This document shows positions 26,096 to 36,504 of a DNA stretch of 64,000 nucleotides, in pieces (positions within the stretch are counted from its first letter, which is position 1; each line of letters begins with the position of its first letter). The DNA is from Helicobacter ganmani (GTDB taxonomy: Bacteria > Campylobacterota > Campylobacteria > Campylobacterales > Helicobacteraceae), in NCBI RefSeq assembly GCF_003364315.1, contig NZ_NXLS01000010.1:1-64000 (forward strand), in the 5' to 3' direction. The notes under the pieces are model-generated. The model did no database searches, had not been told where the DNA came from, and worked only from the letters and a program-made list of their open reading frames with translations. Both the position numbers and the translations under genes were made by a program.

Positions 26096-26130
26096 TGAAA
26101 TTTCTTTAACAATTATCTTAAAACTAAAAT

Positions 26131-27366
26131 TTAAGATTCCAAACTTTTGACGCGTGCAACCCCACTATTAATCGCTGCTTGTGCAACCGCGTTAGAAACG
26201 AAGTCTTTTAAGCGCGTATCAAAAGGGCTAGGGATAATATAATCTTTACCAAACTCGAACTTTCTCCCGTGAATTTTCTCTAACTCCGCCCTCAAATCAT
26301 CAGGAATAGGCTTTTCTGCAAGTGCGGCAAGTGCATACGCACAAGCAAACTTCATTTCCTCATTGATACATCTTGAGCGCGCTTTTAATGCGCCTTTGAA
26401 AATATAAGGGAATCCCAATACATTATTGATTTGATTAGGATAATCACTTCTGCCTGTTGCAATTATCGCATCAGGTCTTGTCTCATACACAATCTTTGGG
26501 TCAATCTCTGGAATTGGGTTACTCATCGCAAAAATCATAGGGTTTGGATTCATTCCCTCAATATCTTTGGCAGTCAAAATATCCCCACGAGAGAGCCCAA
26601 GCAAAACATCTGCGCCGTCCAAAGCTTCCTTGTAAGAGTTGATTTGGCGAGAAATTGCAAAGTCTTTTTTAAATCCATTCAAATCTTTTCTAAAAGTTGT
26701 GATTGCGCCTTTGCTATCAAACATAATAATTTCTTTTGCTCCTAGATTCTGTGCCATTTTTGCACACGCAATCGCCGCACCACCTGCGCCAAAAACGACA
26801 ATTTTTAAATCCTCTGCCTTTTTATTTGTGATTTTTAATCCATTGATAATTCCCGCAGTTGAAATGATTGCCGTTCCGTGCTGGTCATCGTGCATAATAG
26901 GAATATTAAGAACCTCTTTGAGTTGTGATTCTATATAAAAACATTCAGGTGCTTTAATATCTTCTAAGTTGATTCCGCCAAAAGTTGGCGCGATTGCGCG
27001 CACAATCTCAATAAACTTATCCGGATTTGTCTCATCTACTTCAATATCAAACGCGCTAATATCGGCAAATTTCCTAAATAATGCTGATTTCCCCTCCATT
27101 ACAGGTTTTCCTGCAAGTGCCCCAATGTTTCCAAGCCCCAGAACGGCTGTGCCATTGGAAATAACAGCAACAAGATTGCCTTTGGCAGTGTATTCATACG
27201 CGGTATGTGGGTCGCGCTGAATCTCTTTACAAGGAACAGCAACACCCGGAGAATAAGCGATAGATAAATCGTGCTCATTATTTAATTGCGTGCGTGCAAC
27301 CACTTCAATTTTGCCTCCTTTATGATAAGGAAGTGCGTCTGGATAGGTTTGTTTTAAATCTTCCAT
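26131..27366 (-). CDS. maeB: malic enzyme
   Basis: A 411-residue malate oxidoreductase (decarboxylating), without the phosphotransacetylase tail of the E. coli MaeB. The malic N-domain shows [20 protein letters not shown] and the lysine region [12 protein letters not shown]; the NAD(P) domain has [15 protein letters not shown]. It converts malate to pyruvate and makes NADPH or NADH; the cofactor cannot be read safely. With ppc it gives both directions of C3/C4 exchange. Confidence 0.92.
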   Translation of the reverse strand: MEDLKQTYPDALPYHKGGKIEVVARTQLNNEHDLSIAYSPGVAVPCKEIQRDPHTAYEYTAKGNLVAVISNGTAVLGLGNIGALAGKPVMEGKSALFRKFADISAFDIEVDETNPDKFIEIVRAIAPTFGGINLEDIKAPECFYIESQLKEVLNIPIMHDDQHGTAIISTAGIINGLKITNKKAEDLKIVVFGAGGAAIACAKMAQNLGAKEIIMFDSKGAITTFRKDLNGFKKDFAISRQINSYKEALDGADVLLGLSRGDILTAKDIEGMNPNPMIFAMSNPIPEIDPKIVYETRPDAIIATGRSDYPNQINNVLGFPYIFKGALKARSRCINEEMKFACAYALAALAEKPIPDDLRAELEKIHGRKFEFGKDYIIPSPFDTRLKDFVSNAVAQAAINSGVARVKSLES

Positions 27367-27479
27367 TATTGATAAACACCTTAAAAAATTAAAAATTCAG
27401 TCAAAATTTAAGCGGAATAAAAATAAAATCTCATTTAAATTTACTTAAATAAACATTAAATTTTAGCCTTTATTTCTAT

Positions 27480-29525
27480 TTAATAAATTTTTGGCTGATG
27501 AATATTTCCGAACAATCTATGCTCTTCAGTGCTTTTAGAGTGCTTAAGAAGCAAATTTCCCTCCAAAGTAGAATTGTTTAGATTCGTAACAATTTTGGAA
27601 GATTGGATTTGAATATTCTGCACTTTTGATTTTTTGGAATCTGCTTTTGATTGGAGAGAAATCGTACTGTGTAGTTGATTGTCCATAGTAAGCTGATGAT
27701 AGAGGAAGCCATTAAAATCCACTTGGCTTAGATTCTGCCCTATTGCTTGATTCAAAGAGCGCAAAAGTGCAGTATTGCGGAATCTTACATTGGTAATATC
27801 AAAGTTAAAATGACATATATTTTCCACAAAATATTCTTTGACATTGAGATTCGCCACTCCTTCAAAATAATGAGGAATCTTTGGAAATATCGTATAAATT
27901 TGCGCACTACTTAGCTGATTGAGATAAAGATTGGAAGCCGTTTTGCTCACACTCAAACTCAACGCGTGCAAACTAGATGATTTTGCATTGCTGTCTTCTT
28001 TTATCTCTCCTTTAAGGTTCAAAGACTCATTAGTCGCTAATCCTTGTGCATTCAGTATGCCTTTAAAGAGGCTTTTATTCCGATAGGAGAAATTTTGAAG
28101 CTTCGTTAAGGTGATTTCTTGTGGAATCTCAAACGCAAAGGGCTGCAAAGAGATTTTGCCCCCTTGCCCTTGAAAATCTGCAAGATTGGAATGGAGCGCA
28201 TAATTTAGGATTCCTTGTCCTTGCGCTAGCTCTATCTTGGAATCTAGCTGAAATGTCATAGCAGGAAATCCGATGTGCGTGCGCATTTCTATAAGTGGGC
28301 TATTGATAAACAAATCTTGACTTTGCATTAAGACAACGCCAGAGATTCCGCTTGCAAAATCGCGTAAATCCAAATCGAGATTAAGCGTTCCTCGCAAAAA
28401 AGAAGGTTGATTAAAAAGCGTAAAAAGCGCGCTTGCCTCCAAGTTTTGACTTGTGAGTTTCAAGGTATTAGCTTGTAAATTTTGCAAATTCAAACGAAAA
28501 TCCAAAGGGGAGTTTTCCAAACGCATCGTTCCGCTAATCAGCATATTTTTCATATCACCCTTTGCGATTCCTTTTGTCTCCAAAGCCCCATTAAGCGGAA
28601 TCCCAAAAAAAGGTGAAAGGGGTGAAAGATTTTGAAAACCACAATGAAATTCTGTATCGGTGGCTAAAGTTCTTAGATTGCTCGCCCCCTTGAGCGCAAA
28701 ATCCCCAACGCTAGAATAAATTTTCAAATGATGTTGGAAAGTATTGTGATGTATCTCGCCTTGTAATTCTCCCATAAAATATGTCGGTGGAATTGTGAGA
28801 TTAAAATGCGATAAAAACTCCTCTGCTGCTAGCTCCCCACCCTCTAGGCTCACATTGAAGATTCCATTATAAAGATTCGCTTCGGATTTTGTATTTAAAA
28901 GAGTTTGCCAAAGGGAGTAAGAAGTGTCTTGCAAATCCTCTTGAGCTTGCTCTAATTTCAAATCAAAGTTTAAGATTCCATCTCCATAAGGTGCTTCATC
29001 AAACAAAACAAAGAGTGTCGCTAAACTTGCATTTTTTGTGTGCAGTTTAAGACTCTTAAAATCCAAATAAGAGCCATAAGCATTCAAATCACTTTGCGAA
29101 TCCAAAAGATTGCTTTGCGCTTGCAAAATATAATGTGCAAATTCGCCGCTAAATTCACCCTCTACCCAAGTATTCTCGGCAAATTGCAAGGTTTTGTCTG
29201 CAATTTTTGTGCTAAACCCGTGAGAATTTAACAAAAACTTGCCTTTAAGATTCCGCAAAAACAAGGAATAATCACTCTCCAAAAATAACTCTAACTGCCC
29301 ATTATGCGCCACAGCCTCCAAAGAAAAATGAGAGGGGGTGATTTTAAAGTGTCTTGCTTGCCATTTAAAATGCGTGTAAGATTCCAACTTCAAAAGCAAA
29401 AGATTTCCAACATATACATTACCAAAAGATGAAAAAATAAAAGCGGTGAAACCAAAAAACATTATCAAGATACCTGCAAAAGCTAGGATAATTTTTTTTG
29501 TTAGTGGATACTTTTGTTTTTTCAT
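27480..29525 (-). CDS. AsmA-like/DUF3971 envelope protein
   Basis: A 681-residue protein with one N-terminal membrane segment (IILAFAGILIMFFGFTAFIF) and a very long periplasmic part of repeated beta strands, as in AsmA/TamB-type lipid-transport or envelope-assembly proteins. There are no catalytic motifs. ATG 29525 is preferred over a TTG six codons upstream because it starts the basic head of the anchor (KKQKYPLTKK). It is divergent from ileS. The assignment rests on architecture. Confidence 0.6.
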   Translation of the reverse strand: MKKQKYPLTKKIILAFAGILIMFFGFTAFIFSSFGNVYVGNLLLLKLESYTHFKWQARHFKITPSHFSLEAVAHNGQLELFLESDYSLFLRNLKGKFLLNSHGFSTKIADKTLQFAENTWVEGEFSGEFAHYILQAQSNLLDSQSDLNAYGSYLDFKSLKLHTKNASLATLFVLFDEAPYGDGILNFDLKLEQAQEDLQDTSYSLWQTLLNTKSEANLYNGIFNVSLEGGELAAEEFLSHFNLTIPPTYFMGELQGEIHHNTFQHHLKIYSSVGDFALKGASNLRTLATDTEFHCGFQNLSPLSPFFGIPLNGALETKGIAKGDMKNMLISGTMRLENSPLDFRLNLQNLQANTLKLTSQNLEASALFTLFNQPSFLRGTLNLDLDLRDFASGISGVVLMQSQDLFINSPLIEMRTHIGFPAMTFQLDSKIELAQGQGILNYALHSNLADFQGQGGKISLQPFAFEIPQEITLTKLQNFSYRNKSLFKGILNAQGLATNESLNLKGEIKEDSNAKSSSLHALSLSVSKTASNLYLNQLSSAQIYTIFPKIPHYFEGVANLNVKEYFVENICHFNFDITNVRFRNTALLRSLNQAIGQNLSQVDFNGFLYHQLTMDNQLHSTISLQSKADSKKSKVQNIQIQSSKIVTNLNNSTLEGNLLLKHSKSTEEHRLFGNIHQPKIY

Positions 29526-29631
29526 AGCTTCAAGTGTAATCAAAAATTCGTTAAAAAGACTTAAAAATTAGGCACTTTTAAAAGAAATCAAGGTAGAATC
29601 TAGACTTTATTTGTCTAACAAAAGGGAATTT

Positions 29632-32442
29632 ATGGACTACAAAGATACACTAGCATTACCTACAACAAACTTTCCTATGCGTGGAAATCTCCCGCAAAAT
29701 GAACCGAAGACCTATCAACTATGGAAAAGTAGTCGTATTTATCCAACGATGGAACAAAACCGCAAAAATGCGAGCGTTACTTTTAATCTACACGATGGAC
29801 CGCCTTATGCAAACGGACATATTCATATCGGACACGCACTCAATAAAATCCTCAAAGATATGATTGTAAAACAGCATTATTTTCAAGGCGAAAAAGTATT
29901 TTACACACCGGGTTGGGATTGCCACGGATTGCCTATTGAACAACAAGTAGAAAAAAAGCTTGGCAAAGAAAAAAAGGATTCCTTACCCAAAATCAAAATC
30001 CGCGAACTTTGTCGCAAACACGCAGAGGAATTTGTCCAAATCCAAAAAAATGAATTTTTAGAACTCGGAATCTTTGGAGATTTTGAGAATCCTTATAAAA
30101 CGATGGATTTTGCCTTTGAAGCAGAAATCTACAAAGCACTTTGTGGAGTTGCCAAAAAAGGCTTACTCAAAGAGCGCAGTAAGCCTGTTTATTGGAGTTG
30201 GGCTTGTCAAACTGCCTTAGCAGAAGCTGAAGTGGAGTACGAGGAAAAAGAGAGCGATTCCATCTTTGTCGCTTTTCCCTTGCAAGAAGATGCGCTTCAA
30301 GCATTAGGCACGCAAGAATTAGGAATCCACAAAGCCTCTTGTGTTATTTGGACAACTACTCCTTGGACTCTTCCTGCAAATAGCGGAATCGCTCTTAATC
30401 CCGAAGAACTCTACGCATTAACACAAGATAATAAAATAGTCCTCGCCTCCCAAGTAGAGAAATTGGCAGAACTTGGCATAGTGAAAAACAAGATTCTAAA
30501 GACATTCCACTCCCAAATCTTAGAAAACAAACACGCAACCAATCCGCTAAATGGAAGGAATTCTAAAATCATCTTAGGAGAACATGTCGCAAGCAACGAG
30601 GGAAGCGGTTGCGTGCATACTGCACCCGGACACGGAGAGGACGACTATTTCATCGGACTAAAATACGACTTGCCTATGTTAATGCCCGTAGATGATAAAG
30701 GTTGTTTTGATGAAACATTAATAAAGGAAAAATTATTCTTCAATCCCGATGAATTTGTGGGAAAATTTATCTTTGATACACACCCAAGAATCTTGGAGCT
30801 TTTGGGAGAACATTTGTTGCTTCATAGCAAAATCAAACATTCTTATCCGCACTGTTGGCGTTCGCACCAACCCGTAATTTTTCGCGCAACTGCACAATGG
30901 TTTATTCTAATGGACGAACCCTATACAAGCAATGGAGAAACTTTGCGTCAAGTCGCTTTACAACAAATTAAAAAAACGCGATTCTATCCCGAACACGGAA
31001 TGCACAGAATCTACTCTATGATAGAGAATCGCCCCGATTGGTGTATTTCAAGGCAAAGAGATTGGGGTGTTCCGATTGCCTTTTTTAAAGACAAGCAAAG
31101 TGGCAAGGTTTTATTGGATTCAGAGATTTTGGATTTTGTTGCGGAAATTTTTACCAAAGAAGGTTGTGATGCGTGGTGGAGCAAAAGTGTAGAGGAACTC
31201 CTCCCGCCTCAACACAAAGACAAAGCAGGACATTTAGAAAAAGTGCAGCACATTTTAGATGTGTGGTTTGATAGTGGAAGCACTTGGAAAGCCGTGCTAG
31301 AGAGCGATAAATATGCTAGCGGAGGGAATCCTGCTAGTATGTATTTAGAGGGAAGCGACCAACATAGAGGTTGGTTTCATAGCTCTTTGCTCGTCAGCTG
31401 TGCAATCCATCAATGCGCACCTTACAAAAGTATCTTAACGCACGGCTTTACAATGGACGAAAATGGCGAGAAAATGAGCAAGTCTAAAGGCAATGTGGTT
31501 GCGCCAAAAGATGTATTAAAGGAATTTGGAGCAGAAATCCTGCGACTTTGGGTTGCGCAGAGTGATTATCAAAATGACCAAAGAATCTCTAACAATATCC
31601 TAAAACAAGTGAGTGAAAATTACCGCAAAATCCGCAATACGATTCGCTTTTTACTCGCCAATATAGGAACATTAGAAAGTTTAGAGACACGGCATTTTAG
31701 CCAAATTGATTTGTGGATATTGAAAAAAGCACAAAACTGCTTTAAAGAAGTTAATGCGCTTTTTAATGAATATGAATTTTCCAAAGGCTTGCAGGAGCTA
31801 AACTACTTTTTAAACGCGGAACTTAGTGGAATCTACCTTGACCTTTGCAAAGACAATCTTTATTGCAATGCGCTAGAGTCCAAAGAACGCAAAGCTGCAC
31901 AAAATGTAATGGCTCTTATTTGTGGCAGATTGTTTGGGCTTCTTGCTCCAATTCTTACCTATACAATTAACGAAGCTTTAAACCACACAACGAGCAAGGC
32001 ATTGTTGGAAAGTTGTGGAATTACAAAGGAGATTCAAAACCCAAATATTGCTGTGCTTGAAGTTCTTTATCAGCCGCTCCCTTGCTTTGAACAACCCAAG
32101 ATAGATTTTGAAAAACTCTTGGCTTTGCGTTCCTGTTTCTTGGAGCAAATCGACAGCCTCAAAAAAGAATCTAAAATCAAATCCACATTAGAAGTAGATT
32201 TCATCACTTCCGCTAAAATTGCGGAGTTTGAGGAGTTGAATCTTTGGCTTATGGTAAGCGCAGTAGAGTGTAACAAAACAGCTTCCAATCTATTGGTGAG
32301 TTTTACCTTTGAGGGAGAGACTTATCACATTTGCAAAGCCAAAGGACACAAATGTCCGCGTTGTTGGCAATTTATCGCACAAGAAGCAGACACACCTTGT
32401 GTGCGTTGTGCTGGAGTTTTAGCAGATTCTAAAAAATCTTAG
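29632..32442 (+). CDS. ileS: isoleucyl-tRNA synthetase
   Basis: A 936-residue class I synthetase, full length. The HIGH motif is in PPYANGHIHIGHAL, the KMSKS loop in GEKMSKSKGN, the editing domain lies between them (TTTPWTLPANSGIAL), and the C-terminal zinc finger has CPRCW and CVRCAG. It charges tRNA-Ile and edits valine. AAAGGGAA lies before ATG 29632. Confidence 0.97.
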   Translation: MDYKDTLALPTTNFPMRGNLPQNEPKTYQLWKSSRIYPTMEQNRKNASVTFNLHDGPPYANGHIHIGHALNKILKDMIVKQHYFQGEKVFYTPGWDCHGLPIEQQVEKKLGKEKKDSLPKIKIRELCRKHAEEFVQIQKNEFLELGIFGDFENPYKTMDFAFEAEIYKALCGVAKKGLLKERSKPVYWSWACQTALAEAEVEYEEKESDSIFVAFPLQEDALQALGTQELGIHKASCVIWTTTPWTLPANSGIALNPEELYALTQDNKIVLASQVEKLAELGIVKNKILKTFHSQILENKHATNPLNGRNSKIILGEHVASNEGSGCVHTAPGHGEDDYFIGLKYDLPMLMPVDDKGCFDETLIKEKLFFNPDEFVGKFIFDTHPRILELLGEHLLLHSKIKHSYPHCWRSHQPVIFRATAQWFILMDEPYTSNGETLRQVALQQIKKTRFYPEHGMHRIYSMIENRPDWCISRQRDWGVPIAFFKDKQSGKVLLDSEILDFVAEIFTKEGCDAWWSKSVEELLPPQHKDKAGHLEKVQHILDVWFDSGSTWKAVLESDKYASGGNPASMYLEGSDQHRGWFHSSLLVSCAIHQCAPYKSILTHGFTMDENGEKMSKSKGNVVAPKDVLKEFGAEILRLWVAQSDYQNDQRISNNILKQVSENYRKIRNTIRFLLANIGTLESLETRHFSQIDLWILKKAQNCFKEVNALFNEYEFSKGLQELNYFLNAELSGIYLDLCKDNLYCNALESKERKAAQNVMALICGRLFGLLAPILTYTINEALNHTTSKALLESCGITKEIQNPNIAVLEVLYQPLPCFEQPKIDFEKLLALRSCFLEQIDSLKKESKIKSTLEVDFITSAKIAEFEELNLWLMVSAVECNKTASNLLVSFTFEGETYHICKAKGHKCPRCWQFIAQEADTPCVRCAGVLADSKKS

Positions 32443-32450
32443 GAGCAAAA

Positions 32451-32588
32451 ATGTTTGAAGGGTTTTTTGATTTGACACAACCTGTGGGGCTTGATGAGAC
32501 TTGGGTAAGTATTTTTGTTGTGTGCTTTATGATGTGGCTTGGGTTTGTTGCAGTAAAACGCATTAAAGAAAAGAGAACAAACAAATGA
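32451..32588 (+). CDS. 45-residue single-span membrane protein
   Basis: The start ATG lies eight bases after the ileS stop behind AGGAG. The protein has an acidic head (GLDETWVS), one hydrophobic span (IFVVCFMMWLGFVAV) and a basic tail (KRIKEKRTNK), so the head is probably outside or periplasmic. The stop overlaps the start of the phase-variable glycosyltransferase gene (ATGA). Unknown family. Confidence 0.6.
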   Translation: MFEGFFDLTQPVGLDETWVSIFVVCFMMWLGFVAVKRIKEKRTNK

Positions 32589-33690
32589 ACATTCTGCACA
32601 CAGAGACTCTAAAAAGTTGGGGGGGGGGCAAAATAAAGTCTTAAACGAAATGAAGCTTATGCGCGAACTTGGGCATAAAGTCTTTTTGTTCGCCAATCCA
32701 AACACACAAATTGCACAAAGAGCGGAGAATCTTGGCTTTGAAGTGATTGCGTGCGAAATGTCTAAGAAAACCTATCATCAAAGCATTCCCAAGCTTTTTT
32801 CTATCGTCAAAAAATACCATATCCATTGCGTCATCACCCACGATTCTACTGATAGTTGGATAGGAGTAGCTACGCGCATTTTGTGCAGACTCAATGGAAT
32901 CCGCACGATTTTTATGCGTGAGAGGCACAATCTCTACCCCATTAAAGGCTTTCTCTCTAAAGCATTGCATACACATTTGTTTGATAAGATTCTATACATT
33001 TCTGAAGCTGTAGGGGAATATTTAGAGCAAATTGGCGTCCCAAAATCTAAACTATTTTATCTCCCAGATACCATTGATACTACAAGCTTGAAACAAACAA
33101 AAAGCAGCTTTAGAGAGGAATTTGGAATCGCAGGGGATTCTTTGGTGATTGGCACTTTCACTTCTTTGTATCCCAAAAAGGGCGTGTATGACTTCGCAGA
33201 GGCTGCTAAACTTGTGTTAAAAGAATATCCTAATGCGGTGATTGTCTTTGGCGGTGGAATCAATGAAGGAATCAAAAATCAAATCCAACAAGACTTCAAG
33301 CAAAGAGAACGCATTATTTTCACGGGTTGGCGTGAAGATGCCCTCAATGTCATCAAAGCCTTTGATATTTATGTCTTCGCAAGCCACACCGAGGGGCTTG
33401 GAACGGTATTATTGGAGGCAATGTGTTCGCAAGTGCCTATCGTAGTGTATGACAAGCCTCCTATGAATCATCTAATTGCCCACAAACAAAGGGGGCTTTG
33501 TGCTTCATATTTGGACGCGCAAGATTTAAGTTGCCAAATCTTACACCTCATCACACACAAAGAGGAATCTCTAATGTATGCAAGAGGGGCTTTAGAGTAT
33601 GTCTGCACCCGCCACGACCATACACGACTCAAAGGCGCACTTGAAAATCTCCTTGCTCAAGTCGCGCAAAGATTCCAAGATTCCATATAA
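32585..33690 (+). CDS. phase-variable GT4-like glycosyltransferase, OFF in this sequence
   Basis: From ATG 32585 the frame reads MNILHTETLKSW, enters a tract of ten G and stops after 19 residues. One more G (11), or two fewer (8), joins it to the long frame that begins with GGGQNKVLNEMKLM. The full protein of about 368 residues has the two-domain GT-B fold of GT4 transferases: FTSLYPKKGVYDFAEA, then the donor-site EGLGTVLLEAMCSQVPIV. The GGGQ motif formed across the tract is itself the family's N-terminal acceptor loop, so the tract sits inside a conserved site. Likely role: adding a sugar to lipooligosaccharide or another surface glycan, switched on and off by slippage. A deacetylase gene follows. 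Confidence 0.85.
32619..32628 (+). repeat. G10 contingency tract in glycosyltransferase gene
   Basis: Ten consecutive G inside the N-terminal coding part; lengths of 8 or 11 give the full reading frame, while 9 and 10 give early stops. Confidence 0.9.
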
Positions 33691-33702
33691 GGGGCGCAAT
33701 CA

Positions 33703-34509
33703 ATGTTTCCAATTTGTATTTGCACATTACACCATATCCACACACAAAGCGATAGTTTGACAATTAGCCCAACAATGCTCCAAAAGGCGATTTTGCGAAT
33801 TTTAGATATGGGATTTACCTTTATCACCTATGGAGAGTTCATAGAAGCAATTTTGCAAAACAAAAACATCGGAAAGAAAAAGGTACTCTTGACTTTTGAT
33901 GATGGATATTTTGATTTATATCGCTTTGGATTCCCTATCTTAAAGGAGCTAAGAATCCCCGCGGTGTGTTTTTTGATTACCAATACAATCCGTGATTCTA
34001 AGCGAGAGATTTATGATTTAGAACCAAAACTTCACAAAAACTTCAACTACTCCAATGATTTAGAATATTTTCTGAATCTCTCTGAAATCCTAGAAATGCA
34101 CGCAAGCGGACTTATGGAGTTTGATAGCCACAGCGCGACACATTTTTCTTGCAATAGCGAAGATACAGAGAGATTGAAGCAAGAATTGACGCACTCAAGA
34201 GATAAGATTTCGGAGATATTTCCCCACAAAAAATATTTTGGATTCTGCTTTCCTAGAGGAGATTTTAATACAAATGCTTTGAATCTTTTATCCACTTGTG
34301 GATACGATTTTGCCTTTAGCACCATAGATGGTGGGCTTTGCAAAGGAGATGACTTAAGGAGAATCCGTAGGATTGACATTTCTCAAAGCACGCGCAAGGA
34401 AGCGGATTATCTTTTTCGCTTAAGCAAAAAACTAAATCTTTATTCCTATCCCTTGCTTGGCAATCTCTATTCTAACTTTAGAAATCGCAAATTTCATCGT
34501 GTCCCCTGA
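33703..34509 (+). CDS. polysaccharide deacetylase family protein
   Basis: A 268-residue NodB-type deacetylase. The first motif LLTFDDGYFD has the catalytic and metal-binding aspartates; the second is EFDSHSATHFS with the metal histidines; GFCFPRGDFN supplies the third. Such enzymes remove N- or O-acetyl groups from polysaccharides or glycolipids. It lies 12 bases after the glycosyltransferase and is probably co-transcribed, suggesting both act on one surface glycan. No signal peptide, so it probably acts on a cytoplasmic precursor. Confidence 0.8.
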   Translation: MFPICICTLHHIHTQSDSLTISPTMLQKAILRILDMGFTFITYGEFIEAILQNKNIGKKKVLLTFDDGYFDLYRFGFPILKELRIPAVCFLITNTIRDSKREIYDLEPKLHKNFNYSNDLEYFLNLSEILEMHASGLMEFDSHSATHFSCNSEDTERLKQELTHSRDKISEIFPHKKYFGFCFPRGDFNTNALNLLSTCGYDFAFSTIDGGLCKGDDLRRIRRIDISQSTRKEADYLFRLSKKLNLYSYPLLGNLYSNFRNRKFHRVP

Positions 34510-34514
34510 CATTT

Positions 34515-34557
34515 GTTTTGTAAGGTGAGTTACCAATTACACACTCACCCGCAAAAC
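34515..34557. terminator. shared hairpin between convergent genes
   Basis: GTTTTG-taa-GGTGAGT pairs with ACTCACC-cg-CAAAAC around a 12-base loop. It lies between the deacetylase gene and metK, which converge. There is no long T run, so this may be a bidirectional, weak terminator. Confidence 0.5.
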
Positions 34558-34593
34558 CAACCAAGATTTTCCTACTCGCCAACTCTTTAAAGA

Positions 34594-35754
34594 CTATTTG
34601 AGGTTAAAATAATCCTTGATTGCTTCGGCTTTATCTGTCTTCTCCCAAGTAAATTCTGGCAATTCGCGTCCAAAATGTCCATAACTTGCAGTTTTTTGAT
34701 AAATCGGACGCAGTAAATCTAAGGATTCTATAATTCCGCGCGGAGTGAGACGAAACACTTGTTTAACGCATTCTTCAATTTTAGAATCTTCTACTTTTCC
34801 TGTGCCGTGCGTATTGACAAGAATAGAAACGGGTTCTACCACGCCGATTGCATACGCAATTTGAATCGTAGCCTTATCACAGATTCCGCTTGCTACAAGA
34901 TTCTTAGCCACATAGCGCATCGCATAAGCTCCGCTTCTATCTACTTTGCTTGGGTCTTTTCCGCTAAATGCACCTCCCCCGTGCGGACAACTTCCGCCAT
35001 AAGTATCCACGATGATTTTGCGCCCTGTTAACCCTGCATCACCTTGTGGTCCGCCAATCACAAATTTACCTGTAGGATTCACAAAATAACGAATATTATC
35101 GTTTGCAAACTCTTTTGGCAAAACTTTTTTCACCACCTCTTCAATCACTGCACTTCTCAATGTATTTTGTGGAGTTTCTGGACTATGTTGCGTAGAAACG
35201 ACAATCGTATCAATTCCTATAGGTATGCCATTTGCATATTTAATCGTTACTTGGGATTTGCCATCGGGACGCAAAAAAGGCAAAGTGCCATCTTTCCTAG
35301 CTCTTGCCAAACCCTCTGTAATTCTATGGGACAAATGAATTGGTAGTGGCATTAACACATCGGTTTCCTTACACGCATAGCCAAACATTAGCCCTTGGTC
35401 GCCCGCGCCAATCTCGCCGTCCTCTCTATCTACCCCTTGATTGATATCTGGACTTTGCTCGCCTACTCCATTTAACACGCCCGCGCTATGATAATCAAAC
35501 CCATATCTTGCGTCAATATAGCCAATCTCTCGCACCACGCGTCTAGCAATATCTTGCATTGGCGCATAAGCCGTTGTTTTTAATTCTCCTGCAATCACGC
35601 AATAACCATTAGAAAGCAAAGTTTCACAAGCTACTCTCGCCTTTGTATCTCGCTCTATAATATAATCCAAAATTGCGTCGCTGATTTGGTCAGCCATTTT
35701 ATCTGGGTGTCCTTCGGTTACAGATTCGGAAGTGAAAAGAAACTCTTTTTGCAT
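34594..35754 (-). CDS. metK: S-adenosylmethionine synthetase
   Basis: A 386-residue MetK. Visible are [13 protein letters not shown] at the start, the P-loop-like [12 protein letters not shown], the K+ site region, and [16 protein letters not shown]. It makes SAM from methionine and ATP, the donor for methylation including HsdM. ATG 35754 follows AAGGTGA; an upstream non-ATG start is rejected. Confidence 0.97.
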   Translation of the reverse strand: MQKEFLFTSESVTEGHPDKMADQISDAILDYIIERDTKARVACETLLSNGYCVIAGELKTTAYAPMQDIARRVVREIGYIDARYGFDYHSAGVLNGVGEQSPDINQGVDREDGEIGAGDQGLMFGYACKETDVLMPLPIHLSHRITEGLARARKDGTLPFLRPDGKSQVTIKYANGIPIGIDTIVVSTQHSPETPQNTLRSAVIEEVVKKVLPKEFANDNIRYFVNPTGKFVIGGPQGDAGLTGRKIIVDTYGGSCPHGGGAFSGKDPSKVDRSGAYAMRYVAKNLVASGICDKATIQIAYAIGVVEPVSILVNTHGTGKVEDSKIEECVKQVFRLTPRGIIESLDLLRPIYQKTASYGHFGRELPEFTWEKTDKAEAIKDYFNLK

Positions 35755-35783
35755 AAATTCACCTTGTATTTTAAATTTTTGGG

Positions 35784-35789
35784 ATTGTA
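35784..35789 (-). promoter_or_regulatory. -10 box of metK
   Basis: The reverse complement reads TGTGATACAATCCC, an extended TACAAT box, about 30 bases before the start codon. The rest of 35790-36057 shows no gene; a short degenerate repeat (CCCGCAAAGACGCAGTGGAA) lies near 35889-35909. Confidence 0.45.
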
Positions 35790-36057
35790 TCACAAAGAAA
35801 CTTAATTTTAAATCTTGCAGATTTTAAGGGAAAATTACCAATATATTTTTACAATGGAATCCTAAAAGCAGTTTGGAATGTGGATTGCTATCCAAGTTAA
35901 GACTCACCCGCAAAGACGCAGTGGAAAATTCCTAGTATCCAAATATTATAAATTGCCACGAATTGCGTTGTAATTCTCACAAGAGTGAAAACCCACAATA
36001 TCCCTCTGAAGCAATCCACAAATAAACAAAGTGGGTAAATTTTGATTGATACAAAAT

Positions 36058-36453
36058 CTATTGTAGCTTCACACCCTGATTTTGCGACGAATTCCTAAAA
36101 AGCGTATAGGATTTCACTACATCTTTTTTTGTGAAATAAATCTGTAAATTGTGGCTCCTTATTTCATCTTTGGAAATCAAAACTCCGATTAAAGGAATAT
36201 GATTGGTCGCATCGTAGTCTGCTTCTGCATACTCATACACCAATGTCTCCGTGCCGTCCTCCTCTATATGTGTCCCCGTTGGCTTACCATACATCTGTAT
36301 CACTTGTGCTTTGGTTGTTTTGCCTTTAATCAACTCTTTTTTGAAATCCTCTTGTGTCTTTTTGGCTAAAATCTCATTACCCCCTTTAAAAGTGCAGCCT
36401 GCAATAAGTAAAGAGCATAAACCTAAACACAACATTAATTTTTTGTATTCCAT
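36058..36453 (-). CDS. SmpA/OmlA-like lipoprotein with a switchable promoter
   Basis: A 131-residue lipoprotein. The signal peptide ends in the lipobox LLIAGC, and the mature part has the BamE/SmpA-type start (LIKGKTTKAQVIQMYGKPTG). Proteins of this fold assist outer-membrane assembly, though this one is not necessarily BamE. AAAGGG lies seven bases before ATG 36453. A C11 tract (G11 on the coding strand) abuts the -10 box, so expression is probably phase variable. Confidence 0.8.
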   Translation of the reverse strand: MEYKKLMLCLGLCSLLIAGCTFKGGNEILAKKTQEDFKKELIKGKTTKAQVIQMYGKPTGTHIEEDGTETLVYEYAEADYDATNHIPLIGVLISKDEIRSHNLQIYFTKKDVVKSYTLFRNSSQNQGVKLQ

Positions 36454-36487
36454 TTGAAATCCCTTTCTCTATTAAAATAAAACTCAT

Positions 36488-36493
36488 ATTATG
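36488..36493 (-). promoter_or_regulatory. -10 box of the lipoprotein gene next to G11 tract
   Basis: The reverse complement reads G11-CATAATATGAG; CATAAT or the overlapping TAATAT serves as -10. The G tract forms the spacer, so its length sets promoter strength. Confidence 0.5.
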
Positions 36494-36504
36494 CCCCCCC
36501 CCCC
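36494..36504. repeat. C11/G11 intergenic contingency tract
   Basis: Eleven C on the plus strand between the divergent lipoprotein and ahpC genes: 41 bases from the lipoprotein start and 99 bases from the ahpC start. Confidence 0.85.
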
